Shown piece by piece: positions 1 through 10,320 of a stretch of 64,000 bases of DNA; position 1 is the first letter of the stretch; every line of letters begins with the position of its first letter. The notes beneath the pieces are model-generated. The model had not been told where the DNA came from, searched no databases, and was given only the letters and a program-made list of their open reading frames with translations. This stretch comes from Euborellia annulipes (Eukaryota; Arthropoda; Insecta; Dermaptera; Anisolabididae): positions 1-64,000 of the forward strand of contig JAKCPI010015233.1 in the NCBI GenBank assembly GCA_023213315.1. Direction: 5' to 3'. Both the position numbers and the translations under genes were made by a program.

Positions 1-60
1 AAAAATAGATTTATTTCGGTATCTGAGGCCATTAAGACCCTGTCATTATTTATTCCAATT
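1..60 (-). repeat. SINE-D 3' hairpin fragment
   Basis: Read on the minus strand this carries GGGTCTTAATGGCC, then a short loop, then a GCC-type ACCGAAA stretch. This is the 3' hairpin of the repeat seen complete near 63.57-63.79 kb. It is cut by the window edge. Confidence 0.5.
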
Positions 61-235
61 AAACGTAAATTCATATGATAAGTAGATTTTTTTTTTGTTC
101 TGCCCTTTTTGGCTTACAGCCATTGGGCTAAAAGTCGTTACAAAATATATTTATGTATAACCAAAACAATTTAAATAAAATAATACAACAATATAATTAC
201 CATAAAAACCCAATACCCAAAACAATATATAGTTT

Positions 236-501
236 TTTTTTTTTTAAACATTCACACTTTTTTCCCATTCACGCTCACATTCACACACACATTCATACAG
301 TCTTCTCGGCAACTTAGGCCATATAACTTTTTACGATAACCGTTATTATATAAATATATTTATTGGGAGTCCAGGCATTCTTATTTAAGCCATTTGGTAT
401 CCAAATGGCTTAAATAAAATCATCAGACTGCCTGGGGTCCGAACCCGCGACGTTTGGTATACGAGGTTAGCACGCTAACACCTACTCCAAGCCCCGAGGG
501 C
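236..501 (-). mobile_element. tRNA-derived SINE (family SINE-A), full length
   Basis: On the minus strand it begins with a tRNA-like head: A box around TGGTGTAG, B box GGTTCGGACCC. A long perfect hairpin follows (stem TTAAGCCATTTGG, loop ATA), then the GGCCTAAGTTGCCGAA hairpin, a (TG)n-like stretch and a poly-A tail, which appears here as the T-run. The flanks AATATATAGTTT at 224-235 and 502-513 are a target-site duplication, so both ends are well placed. It is non-coding, and retrotransposition would depend on a LINE in trans. Confidence 0.85.
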
Positions 502-513
502 AATATATAGTTT

Positions 514-1253
514 ACAAAAAACAGTATAAAAATATAGTCTAGAAAAACATTATATACAAAAAAACATTGTTAGTAAAGAATAATGTACAAACACAATAAC
601 TATCAAAAACATTATATTGAAGAAGAAGAAGAATTTTTGTTTAAATGTACCGACTCATTTTAAGCGATAAAAATTATTATCCAAGAAACAGCACAAGTAT
701 AATTTCATTCAAAATTCGAAGTTTAAATTTGAAAAATAATTTGTCTTAAATTATTTTATTCTGCAAGTACAACAACCTGCAATCTCAAAGTAAACTTTCA
801 AATTTTGAATTAAATTTATTATTCAAACAAGGCCCTACCTAGTTAAATTTATTATTTTTGTTGTTTTTTTTCTGTATTTAAACAAACTTTTTGTTAGATA
901 AGTAAATTGTTTACCTTTCAAATTGATTCATAGTCTCTTAAATAAATGATAAAATAGCATCAAAATATAAAGAAAATTTATTTTATCAAAAAACTCCAAC
1001 CATTTGACGCTTACTTCTTCAAGACTAATTGAATAAATAATAAAAAATTTTCCTAGATCTGATTGACTATCTCGGGTTGTTGAATTATCAAGTCTCAAGG
1101 AAATATTTTAAATAATAATAAAATTAACTTTAACTGCCTCTCATGTTGCTAGGAAGTTGTTTCATTAAATATAACCGCTATATTAATACTACAGTATATT
1201 AGATTAAATTGAGTTCTTTAGTGGTAATGAAATTATCTCCAACTTTTCTAGAC
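514..1253. other. AT-rich DNA, no feature recognised
   Basis: This stretch is A/T-rich with a short GAA run near 620. It has no coding ORF, no tRNA-like sequence and no repeat that I could match elsewhere in the window. Confidence 0.4.
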
Positions 1254-1557
1254 TAGGAACCTACCGAAGTTCCGGTTTCGGCCAAAAATTCTGGTTTCGG
1301 CCAAAAAGCAGTCGAAACCTGTATATGAAAAGATGGGATGTATACCTAACTAGTATACTAAAAAAAAAATAAAAAAGGTCGAATGAGATTCACACTTAGA
1401 AAAAAAAAAAAGATAAAATGATTTTCGCAAGAGTGAAAAATGGAAATTTAATTTTAAGAAAAAAATTTAAAACCAGTTTCGGTTAGAGTTTCGGCTGAAA
1501 CTAAAAATGAAGCCATAATTCGGTTTCGGCTGAAAATCTTGTTTTGGTCGGACCCTA
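1254..1557. mobile_element. hAT-type MITE (TAGG family)
   Basis: It starts TAGGAACCTACCG and ends GGTCGGACCCTA (terminal inverted repeats). An exact 8-bp target duplication TTCTAGAC lies at 1246-1253 and 1558-1565, typical of hAT transposases. The interior repeats the phrase TTTCGGC several times and has no coding capacity. A sister copy lies at 9240-9451. Confidence 0.85.
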
Positions 1558-1565
1558 TTCTAGAC

Positions 1566-2769
1566 CAAGAACAAACAGGATTTGATTTGTGTTTACAACT
1601 TCAAAAAAAAAAACTTGTTCTCGCATATGAAAAAAACTTAAATGGGTTAAATTATTATAAATAAATACATTCTGAATTAGCATGTAATTTGAAATAAATA
1701 TGCAAATGTGCGATTGCGCCTGGTAATGGATGTAAGCCAGCCAGCTAGCAAGCCATTATTATTCCTCACTCATTGAATTTCTCTCTTCCTTCTCCTGTTG
1801 ATTAATTCCCGGCATCTTCTTCCGGCTCAGCATCCAGCATCCCTCATCTGTTTACTCTGGAGCATGTGAATTACGATCGCCCCCCACCCCTTTCAAACGC
1901 AACCGCAAAACCAACCAACATTATTCGTGTTAAGCAATGATTAGCATACAACTCGAATTTTATTTTTAGGTTATAAACTGAAAATTTTCAAGAGGCGACA
2001 TCCAACCAAACAATGGATATTAATAGCCGACGCTTCGCTGCAACGGAGGTAGATAAGCCATCTGGAGCTTGTTTTTTTTATAAACCTGACGAAAAAAAAG
2101 ATAAATTCCTGTTAATAATAGATTATATAAACGGTTGAGGAAATTCACCAATAAATTTGTCTATAAAAGCTCTGAGACGTAATTCTGAAATATCATTAAT
2201 TATAAATATTTAGAATCAAAGGTGATTATTTTTAGGGAGGTTATACTATTTTTGTAACTCATTTCGGGTCTTAGTACCACCACTAAATTGATCTATTTAC
2301 TTAATTTCAGGAAAAATAAACAAAAGCCAAGGTTTAAAAGGTTTTTTTTTGGGCGGCCAACTTGCAGATCACATCAGAAATAAAATAAAATAAAAAAAAA
2401 AAAAAACTTCTCTTATTTCGATTCAACGTTATCGTTGATTAATGACATTTTTATATGTTTACTTTGTTTTATTTCTAGTTTTTGAAAACAACCCTTGAAT
2501 AGTCGATATATGCGACTAAATTCAAGTCAAAATTAATTGATGTAAAATTAATTTTCGTGGTTGCCAATCAAGGTGAGCGTACTTCGAAACTTGACTAAAC
2601 TTAACTAATGTGGATTAGGTCCAGAGTGGACTTGAGAGGAGGTCACACACCGGGGTCTGACCGGAATGACCAGACTAACCTTGTGCTTAGTTTGTAAGAT
2701 TCGTTTTAGTTATATATTTAGTTAAGAGTTCCAAATGGTTATATGTATATAAACATTTTTTTCTTTTAA
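1566..2769. other. Unassigned intergenic DNA
   Basis: No ORF or known repeat was recognised. The part from about 1700 to 1960 is less AT-rich than its surroundings and was not matched elsewhere in the window, so it may be single copy. Confidence 0.35.
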
Positions 2770-2850
2770 GACAGTGGTTTCCAAACTTGATGTTACCACC
2801 CCTGCTTTAAAAAATATTTAATGGTATGACACCTCCCTCTCCTCATACAA
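2770..2850. mobile_element. hAT MITE end fragment (CAGTGGTTTCCAAAC family)
   Basis: The start CAGTGGTTTCCAAAC, the short T/A interior and a CCTCCCTCT piece match the left half of the elements at 40772-41048 and 43567-43882. No right end was found, so this is a remnant. Confidence 0.55.
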
Positions 2851-2885
2851 ACAAAGATTTATATTGCTAAAAAATTTATTAATAC

Positions 2886-3020
2886 AAACTATAAAAAATT
2901 CGATGTCGAGATTTTGATGGGAATGAGATCCTCTGAATCCAAAAAAGTGGGTCCCGCACTCTGCGGACATAATATCTCAAGAACGAAAAGAGCTAGGAGA
3001 TTGAAATTTGGTTTGAAAGT
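2886..3020 (-). repeat. U-family repeat fragment
   Basis: Contains the phrases ATTCGATGTCGAGATTTTGATG and CTGAATCCAAAAAAGTGG in the order found in U copies at 19.4 kb and 47.8 kb. It is diverged and lacks both terminal hairpins. Confidence 0.6.
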
Positions 3021-4030
3021 CTTTTATCAAAATGTTTTATATAATTTATACATTTTTTATTACGAAATCATACATATAGATGATTCGCAATTGTCTTTCA
3101 AGATTGCCTACTTGCTAGCAATAGGAGAGGAGGGGGGAGACAACAGTCGGGAGTCAGGATGACAGCTTTGTTAGGAGGCGATTCATCGTCGACAAGCGCA
3201 TCGTTATCGTTAGTCCCACTGAATCGCACTGTCATCGTTCAAACTTCTTTCGCATCCCAAACAGGGGCTTAAGTTTCCTCCTCTCCTTAAAGCAAAACCT
3301 ACAACAACAACAATAATGATAATAACAAGAATACAAAACGATCTCGAGAAAAAAAATGCCTTCTGAATAAAAAATTTAAACGAGGCTATTATATTTCTGG
3401 CCAGTGAATAATAATAATTTTAATAACGCACCTTCGTTCAAAAGGAAATTCTTTGTGATTATATAACAGAAGATTGGGCGTCTGGAATTAAGTCCAGAGT
3501 ATTTGCAACAGTGATAAATTTAAATTTTTTTCTGTTTATAATAATTGGAATTTATTTTTAAAAAATGACTATATTTAGGCGTATATATAAGTAAACTTTG
3601 AAAAAAGTTTAATAAGATTCGAAACAGAGGGGGGGGGGAGATTGGAAACAGTGAAGAGGAAAAGCCGCCAAGATCGTTGCTGTCATACAGGTCCTGAGAA
3701 ATCAGAGTGTGGAATGTCCCACGGGACTAAATAAAAATATATACAGTATATAAATACTAACCCCAAAATGGTCTCAGCAGCCGAAAGGAGGAAAAAAAGA
3801 GAAAAGGTTTGAAAGCCTGATATCAATCGGGTAAGTTAATGAATATTCATTTTTTATTTCGTGTATTTTGAATAAATAAAAAATAAATATGATATTATTT
3901 TCTCCAATTATGAAAAGAAATAGGGAAATAAGAAAGTGAATTATCAAAGCACTTTTCGACTTTTGGATAAATTGATTTAAAGCAAAAGATCGTATACTTT
4001 GAAGCATACCAAATAAGGGCGGATCGAAAA
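3021..4030. other. Intergenic DNA with a G-run
   Basis: A G-tract lies near 3627-3640. The segment 3160-3330 is more GC-balanced and was not matched elsewhere in the window. Short open frames here have no recognisable protein content. Confidence 0.35.
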
Positions 4031-4700
4031 TAGGGTTGGTTTCGGAGGCTGAATCGATTTTCGATTTTAAAATCAAAACCAAATAATTGATTTTGAAAAA
4101 AATCGATTTTTTTTTACAAAAAAATTTTGCGTTGTGCCCATAAGTTAATTTGAAGGGTTTTCCTTACTTTTTCAAGCCCTTTTTGGGACAAGAAAAATAG
4201 AACATTGCTTTTCTTGTCCCAAAATCTATTTTTGCTTTTTTTTACTTTTTTAAAAACAACAATATATGTATTTTTTTTTTTTTTTAAAAAAAAACACATC
4301 TCTGGATTTTTAAATTAGTTTTTTTTTGGGATTTGAGAAAAAATTTTTTTTGAAATAAAATTTTAATTTTTAATAATAAATTTGTATTTTTATATATGTT
4401 GGTAAGAAACAAAAAAAAGAATCCACCTTTGAATTAAAGAAAGTAAAAAAAAATTGTGTGCTGTGCGACCAGTCACACCAGACTGCCCCCCCCCCCCCCC
4501 CCCCCGAGAAACTTCTCTGGATTCGCTCATATGCGGTTCCACAACTGAGTAGTAACTGACAAGTAAAATCGAAAATCAATCGTCAAAAATAGATTTTTTC
4601 GATTTTTTCAAAAAACTAAATCGATTCGAGTTTGAATGGAAAAATCGATGCTCAAAATATATTTTCGATTAAAATCGAAATCGAATCGACCAAGCGTATT
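4031..4700. mobile_element. Foldback/hAT-like element with ATCGATT termini, composite
   Basis: The left end (TAGGGTTGGTTTCGG then ATCGATTTTCGATT) and the right end (AATCGAAATCGAATCG then ACCAAGCGTA) are inverted, imperfect copies. A fragment of the G/C-run MITE family H1 sits inside, with the GACCAGTCACACCAGA phrase and a 20-C tract at 4486-4505. No ORF was found. A related AATCGATTAT-rich element is at 47567-47730. Confidence 0.55.
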
Positions 4701-5354
4701 CGAAAACTGAGGATGTTTTCGAATCAAGCTGGCCAAAGTGTGGTGATGACTGATTTCAAACATTTTTAAAGCGTTTTATTTTATTCTTATTAGGTGAGGC
4801 AACTTTTGCTCACTTGGCCGATTCGAAAAAAAAAAATTTTTTTTTATTTTCGTCATTTTTTTTCATCCTAAGATAAAAATCAATCAATTTTAAAATTTTT
4901 CAAGGATTTTTTTCTTCTTATTTGATGAGACAGCTTTTGCGCATACAGCGATAAAAAAAAAAACGCTTTTTTCGACTCACAGTAAGACATACACACCAAA
5001 TGAGATTTAATACAGCAGAAATTTTACATCAAAAGTCCTTAGGCCCTACTTTGGATCATTTCAGAATAGAAACAGGAGCATAGGCAGACAATTTTTTTAG
5101 GCATGGTTTTTGGAATTGACCACCTAGATCAATGCTGTCGAAGACTTAAAAAAAAAAACTATGAGAAGGAAAGGACTTGATGGCTTACAGCAATATAAAG
5201 TGTAATTTTTGGTTAAAATATTAATCTGTGTAGACTAGGCAATATATGGTAAAAAAAAGAGAGTTTACCATTTACGTTTCATGGCTTCTATTGTTTCTAT
5301 TAGTTAACAACGTTGATTAATAAGATTTTTAAAGATGTTGGCTATAATTTATAA

Positions 5355-5782
5355 AATCGTAGGAGTGGGTAGAAATTGCTGTGATTTTGGCAATAAATAA
5401 AAATCAATTTGGTGAGTTTTATTTTCCGTATATTTCGGATGCATTAACAGCGATCCCTCATCAGCGGCTGAAAATTATAAACAATATGAGTTGAAAAGAC
5501 ACAATGTACAATAATATTAAAAATTTTCTCAAAACACTATTTCACAAAATCATAATCTTACCCAACTCACACTATGAAACCACATAAGGTGTTAACAAAT
5601 TGTTTTATCGGAGCGATTCGTTGATTTATTGAGCACATACTTGGAAAGTGATTCATTCTCTAATGAAAGATTTTATTCTCTCTAATTACAATTAATATGT
5701 TAATATTTTAATTTTATAAAAGTGATTAAACTCAGACAGGTCATTTGCATAGGGTCAAATAAAATACTTGGCCGGATTTAAA
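5355..5782 (-). repeat. Left inverted arm of the Penelope-like element
   Basis: Reverse complement of 6995-7422; position p pairs with 12777-p. Contains the sense hammerhead core (TCATCAG on the plus strand at 5458-5464). Confidence 0.9.
5420..5474 (-). ncRNA. Hammerhead ribozyme motif, sense to the Penelope ORF
   Basis: On the minus strand: CCG, core CTGATGA, stem II closed by GGAU/AUCC, then GAAA, TATA and CGG. The CCG/CGG pair plus a UUUU/AAAA extension form stem I. A and U on each side of the cleavage triplet make a two-base-pair stem III, with the predicted cut after AUA. This is type I topology, as known for Penelope-like elements. Activity is inferred, not shown. Confidence 0.75.
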
Positions 5783-5912
5783 ACGTTTTAATAAAGATTT
5801 GAGATTATCTATAAGAATTCCCTATTTCTTCCTTTTAAATTTTAATATTGAATTTTTTTCCTTTTTCTTTATTTTTGTTTTGTAGGGGTGTCTAATCAAC
5901 GGTACGTTAGGA

Positions 5913-6992
5913 TTATGAAATATTTATAAGGTTTTTGTACCCATCTATCAAAAACTCTGTATCAACTTTAAAATTGACTGCTTTATTTATATTTTTTTGA
6001 ATATAGCAAGTCTCCTTAAAAAATCTCTTATATCTATTTCCCTCCCGCGACATTATTTGAATGTTGTCAATATTAAAGTCAAAATTATGTCCCGTGTTTA
6101 TGGCGTGTTGGGAGAGACCTGTTCGTTGTTGAGGATTTTTGTTTAGCACTGATCTGCGGTGCTCTTGGACGCGAACATTTAAAAACCGCCCTGTGTTCCC
6201 TATATAGACATTGTTGCAATCTGTGCAGTTTATTTTATAGACAACATTTTTTGTCTTTTCTTTCGGAACTAAGTCCTTAGTGTTATATAAAGCCGAAAGG
6301 TTGCCCAATGACTTCGGAACCACTTCTATTTTGAAATTATTAAAGAGCGCCTTGACTTTATCAAAGACCGGGATATATGTTAAGGGGAAATAATTAATGG
6401 TGTCAACTTTTTCTTTTTTAGATTTTACTTGCATGAAATTTTGTTTGACATTTTTAATTATATTGGCAACTAGTGGTTTGGGATAATTGTTTTTACCGGC
6501 AATATATTTGAATTTATTTGTGTTTTCTTTCCAGTAAGTTTGGTCACTCAATCTGAGGATCCTATTAAATGTGCCTTTAAGTACATTGATTTTATGTGAA
6601 GGGGGGCTAGGTGATAAATAATTTAAAAGGCGTTTACTTGCGTAAGGTTTTTTATACCAATTTATTTCGATGTTGGGACTTTTGTTAATTAATAACATAT
6701 CTAGAAATGGAATCTTGCCCTCCTTCTCCACTTCGTATGTGAATTTGATTGAATTATTAAATTTATTCAAATTATCGAGAAACAAAGGGATGTTCTCTTC
6801 TCTAATCGTTGTGATCGCGTCATCTACGAATTGGAAAAAGAAAGGGGGTCCCATCTCTTTTATAATTGTTTGGTGTATTTCATACATCACCATATCAGCA
6901 ATGGCTGGAGCCAAATTTATCCCCATTGCTAGTCCCCTCTTTTGCCTATAAAATGACCCTTCGTATGTGAAATAACCATTGTTTAAATCCCA
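5913..6992 (-). CDS. Penelope-like polyprotein, C-terminal fragment (RT + GIY-YIG)
   Basis: Open for about 359 codons before the TAA at 5913-5915. The first ATG in frame (6924-6926) is internal: the frame stays open upstream to the arm boundary, reading WDLNNG and YRQKRGLAMG. RT motif B (GLAMGINLAP) is followed by the catalytic FVDD motif; the fingers and motif A are missing. The C-terminal third holds a GIY-YIG nuclease: VVYKINCTDC, then VYIGNTGR, then RVQEHRRS, with the CxxC typical of Penelope endonucleases. The protein would prime reverse transcription at a nicked target in a complete element. This copy lacks the N-terminal half of the RT and cannot be autonomous. There are no internal stops, which fits recent insertion. 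Confidence 0.9.
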   Translation of the reverse strand, partial: WDLNNGYFTYEGSFYRQKRGLAMGINLAPAIADMVMYEIHQTIIKEMGPPFFFQFVDDAITTIREENIPLFLDNLNKFNNSIKFTYEVEKEGKIPFLDMLLINKSPNIEINWYKKPYASKRLLNYLSPSPPSHKINVLKGTFNRILRLSDQTYWKENTNKFKYIAGKNNYPKPLVANIIKNVKQNFMQVKSKKEKVDTINYFPLTYIPVFDKVKALFNNFKIEVVPKSLGNLSALYNTKDLVPKEKTKNVVYKINCTDCNNVYIGNTGRFLNVRVQEHRRSVLNKNPQQRTGLSQHAINTGHNFDFNIDNIQIMSREGNRYKRFFKETCYIQKNINKAVNFKVDTEFLIDGYKNLINIS

Positions 6993-6994
6993 TG

Positions 6995-7422
6995 TTTAAA
7001 TCCGGCCAAGTATTTTATTTGACCCTATGCAAATGACCTGTCTGAGTTTAATCACTTTTATAAAATTAAAATATTAACATATTAATTGTAATTAGAGAGA
7101 ATAAAATCTTTCATTAGAGAATGAATCACTTTCCAAGTATGTGCTCAATAAATCAACGAATCGCTCCGATAAAACAATTTGTTAACACCTTATGTGGTTT
7201 CATAGTGTGAGTTGGGTAAGATTATGATTTTGTGAAATAGTGTTTTGAGAAAATTTTTAATATTATTGTACATTGTGTCTTTTCAACTCATATTGTTTAT
7301 AATTTTCAGCCGCTGATGAGGGATCGCTGTTAATGCATCCGAAATATACGGAAAATAAAACTCACCAAATTGATTTTTATTTATTGCCAAAATCACAGCA
7401 ATTTCTACCCACTCCTACGATT
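6995..7422 (+). repeat. Right inverted arm of the Penelope-like element
   Basis: Reverse complement of the left arm, ending at TTTAAA (6995-7000) on the inside and at CCTACGATT (7414-7422) outside. It carries a second hammerhead core, now antisense to the ORF. Confidence 0.9.
7303..7357 (+). ncRNA. Hammerhead ribozyme motif in the right arm
   Basis: CTGATGA at 7313-7319, stem II 7320-7340, GAAA 7341-7344, TATA 7345-7348 and CGG 7349-7351, which pairs with CCG at 7310-7312. UUUU (7303-7306) can extend stem I with AAAA (7352-7355). Identical to the motif in the left arm. Confidence 0.75.
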
Positions 7423-8637
7423 GTTCATTTGGCACACCACAACTTTAATTGTTATAATTTATAAAATATCTGATACAACATTTTATAATCTATAGAAAAA
7501 CTGTGGTGAAGAGTAGGAAGAAAAATAATTTAAGGCACATTGTAATAGTGGGAAAAAATATTTCAAGAGAAGTGAATATTGGTGGATTCTGTCTGATTGG
7601 TGGTGGAGGTTTCAATTTCTTCTATTAAAACTTAGAACGCGATATGAATATGCATTATATGTAAAATTTCTAGTGTTAATTTTCTGATGTCAGGAAATCT
7701 TCTATTTATTATAAATTCTTTTTTTTTTTTTTTTGCCACCACTACCTTGAAAATCTTCCCCTCAGCGCTCGAAAATTTGACTAGAAACATCACTTATTTC
7801 TCTCCGAGTTTAATATAATCAATTTTTTTTTTTATTTACAATTCACAGAATTAAAAGAAAAACCAAAGAGGAATCTTCATTTTATTTAGTAATTCTTTTT
7901 TATCAGAGTTTATTTTTTCACGGACTCGTTCATATTTTGATTTCTTAAAGCGGCTTAAAAATATTATAAGATCCCTTAAAATAGAAGGAGCCGATTTCTT
8001 AGTAAAAACTCTCATAAATATGAAGGGGTTGACACCACTTTTAAAATATATATGTATGTATATTATATACTACTAGTTTAAGCAGAACTCTCTAAATATT
8101 TATATAGATTATTTATAGCTATATTCATTTCTGTTTTATTCACACGGTTAAAGCGAGAGAGAGAGAATTTAAATATTGCCTATAAATCTTTATGAATCGC
8201 TACCAAGTGGGGGAGGAACAGAAAATGTTTTGTTTTGAAGCCGATTCCTCTTCAAGTCCCCTTTGGCCACAATAGTTTACAAACTGAGCAAAACTCTTCG
8301 GCAAAAATAGACATAGGGAAAGATTGAGAGAGAGAGAGAGAGAGAGAGAAGAGAGAGAGGGAGAGATGCCGAAGAACAAACAACTTAAAATTTGCTAATT
8401 TTTTGTTATTTTACTTTAAAATATTCCCTAGGCTGATCAGAGCAAACATTTTTCAATCAATCAATAAATTTAAAGATAGGTAAAAAATGAAATGGGTGAA
8501 GCAGCTAGAATATTTTTTTATTGAAAGTACTTGAAGGCGAAGTTTCGGTCATTTCAACCATTTTCAGGGCCAATATTATGAATAGAAAGTAAATAGGGCA
8601 GTTAGAAAAATTGACGGGATAATATTAAAAAATCTGG
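7423..8637. other. Intergenic DNA with microsatellites
   Basis: No gene. A (GA)n tract at about 8322-8362, a T-run near 7719-7734 and AT-rich DNA. A decayed hammerhead-like string (minus strand CTGAAAA, then GACCGAAACTTCG) lies near 8530-8580. Confidence 0.4.
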
Positions 8638-8801
8638 TGTGACTAGTCGCACAGCACACAACTTTCTTTTACTTAATGTAATCGAAAGATGTGTACTGTG
8701 TTTGTCACACCAGATTTTTTTGTCATTTAATTAACATACAGTATATTTTGGCAGTACGGTACATACGAATTTCAAGATGTACAATTTATAAGTATGGGAA
8801 A

Positions 8802-9048
8802 GCCCTCGGGGCGTGGTGTAGAGGTTAGCGTGCTAACCTCGCATACCAAACGTCGCGGGTTCGGACCCCAGGCAGTCCGATGATTTTATTTAAGCCAATT
8901 GGATACCAGATGGCTTAAATAAGAATGCCTGGACCCCATATAGGTATATTTATTCAATAACGGTTATCGTCAAAGTCTTAAATGGCCTGAGTTGCCGAAA
9001 AGACGTGAATGTGTGTGTGAGTGTGAGTGTGAATGAGAAAAAAGTGTG
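8802..9048 (+). mobile_element. tRNA-derived SINE-A, full length
   Basis: Head GCCCTCGGGGCGTGG with A box TGGTGTAGAGG and B box GGTTCGGACCCC, then the hairpin arms around GGATACC, the GGCCTGAGTTGCCGAA hairpin, and a GTGTGTG-rich 3' end. Flanks AAGTATGGGAAA (8790-8801) and AAGTATGAGAAA (9049-9060) are a 12-bp target duplication with one difference. Confidence 0.88.
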
Positions 9049-9189
9049 AAGTATGAGAAAATATTTATATTTTGTTACCATGGCACAGTGACGGCGCTAG
9101 CTTATTCTCAGCGGGGGGGGGCAGGAGTGGGGCAAACTTATCAACAGGGGGGGGGGCAATCAATAAATATATATGCTACATCATCAGAG

Positions 9190-9715
9190 AAACAAAAAAC
9201 CTGGTGTGAGTCGTGACACCAGATTATTTGTGTCGACCTTAGGAACCGACAGAAGTTTCGGATTCGGCCAGTTTCGGCTAAAAAAATTCTGGTTTCGGCC
9301 AAATTTCAGCCGAAACTTCGCCCTGCCCTAAACCTGAGTTTGAAAAGATGGTATGATGCTCGTATACTAAAAAAAAAAAGAAAAAAACGTCGAGAAAAAG
9401 TTTAAAAAAAGATTCGATTTCGGCTGAAAATCTTGTTTCGGTCGGACTCCAGTCGACATAGGCCTATATTTAGTTTCCAACAGTACGGAACATTAGAATT
9501 CAAGGTGTAAAATTTATAAACATGAGAAAATGTCCCTATGGCAACCATTTCTCCTATCTTTCCTATAAAGTACAAGAGTAAAGTGTGCCCAATGGCCGCT
9601 GGCTGAAAGGGCGGAATAAAAAAAAAAAAAAAAAAAAAAAAGAGTAAAGTGTGTTTCAAAAGATTCCAAGGGCAAAAAAAAAAATATACATTTTAAAGAG
9701 GATCTAAAAAATGTC
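9190..9715 (+). repeat. U-family repeat inside the hAT element, split by a MITE
   Basis: Terminal hairpin phrase CTGGTGTGAG to ACACCAGATT at 9200-9226, then the body resumes after the MITE with GTCGACATAGG and CAACCATTTCTCC. A 22-A run lies near 9620-9642. Confidence 0.6.
9240..9451. mobile_element. hAT-type MITE (TAGG family)
   Basis: Begins TAGGAACCGACAG and ends CGGTCGGACTCCA. Flanks GTCGACCT (9232-9239) and GTCGACAT (9452-9459) match at 7 of 8 bases and belong to the host U repeat. The TTTCGGC-rich body matches 1254-1557. Confidence 0.8.
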
Positions 9716-9893
9716 ACTCCACTGTATCTTACCGAATGTCGTACAGGGAAATATTTTCAGTTTTGGTTGGCATGCTTCCTCCTGAGAAGTATGAAAGCCC
9801 AGAAATTTTTCTGAAAGATATTGGCTTTGGGCAGAATTTCTCAAAATCAGTATCAATTTCTTTTAATTGAGATGTATAGCTGATAATATGATT

Positions 9894-10113
9894 TATTTAA
9901 GGATCGGAAAATCTTCAATGAGCAACGCAGCTAATCGTTTTTCAATTTTTATTTAAGTATAAAGTGCCAGGGCCAACGTTTCGGTCACAATGGCTTGACC
10001 CTGATGATGGTCCTATATGCGACCGAAACGTTGGCCCTGGCACTTTATACTTAAATGAAAATTGAAAAACGATTAGCTGCGTTGCTCATTGAAGATTTTC
10101 CGATCCTTAAATA
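9894..10113. mobile_element. 220-bp Penelope-type foldback element
   Basis: Arms 9894-9986 and 10021-10113 are 93 bp each and inverted with about one mismatch; the 34-base apex holds a hammerhead core. No ORF. Because the arms end in CGTTTCGGTC / GACCGAAACG, the palindrome is built from two inverted copies of the same ribozyme-bearing end. Confidence 0.75.
9995..10040 (+). ncRNA. Hammerhead ribozyme motif at the apex of a palindrome
   Basis: CTGATGA 10001-10007, stem II with GGUC/GACC 10008-10024, GAAA 10025-10028, CGTT 10029-10032. Stem III would be A-U and C-G, cleavage triplet GUU. Stem I is weak (GG/CC only), so activity is doubtful. Confidence 0.55.
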
Positions 10114-10238
10114 TATCAATTTCTTCTGAATCACTTGAGCTTGATTCATATCACTTGAGCTTGATTCATAGCTGGTGGATTTACACTTGTACTCAAAGAA
10201 GAAATTTTTTTTTTTTAGATTGGGGCTCAATAAAGTTT

Positions 10239-10320
10239 TTTTTTTTTAATTTAGGTCTTTTTCGGCATTGAAGGCCATTTAGACCCCGTCTCTATTTATT
10301 TTATTTCAATTCGATTGGTA
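10239..10320 (-). repeat. SINE-D 3' hairpin fragment
   Basis: Minus-strand reading gives GGGGTCTAAATGGCC, loop, GCCGAAAAAGACC, the hairpin that ends SINE-D. Preceded on the plus strand by a T-run, i.e. its A-tail. Confidence 0.5.

Larger units (their letters stand above)
5355..7422 (-). mobile_element. 5'-truncated Penelope-like retroelement between 428-bp inverted arms
   Basis: The left arm (5355-5782) and right arm (6995-7422) are exact or near-exact reverse complements of equal length. Between them lies a minus-strand ORF fragment with reverse-transcriptase and GIY-YIG endonuclease motifs, the signature of Penelope-like elements. Inverted terminal segments and 5' truncation are known for this class. 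Each arm holds a hammerhead core; the one in the left arm is in the sense of the ORF, as expected for a 3' terminal repeat. The near-identity of the arms suggests a fairly recent insertion. No target duplication was resolved. Confidence 0.9.

Noticed and set aside
6670..6951. Plus-strand 93-codon frame
   Set aside because: Antisense to the Penelope RT/endonuclease frame.
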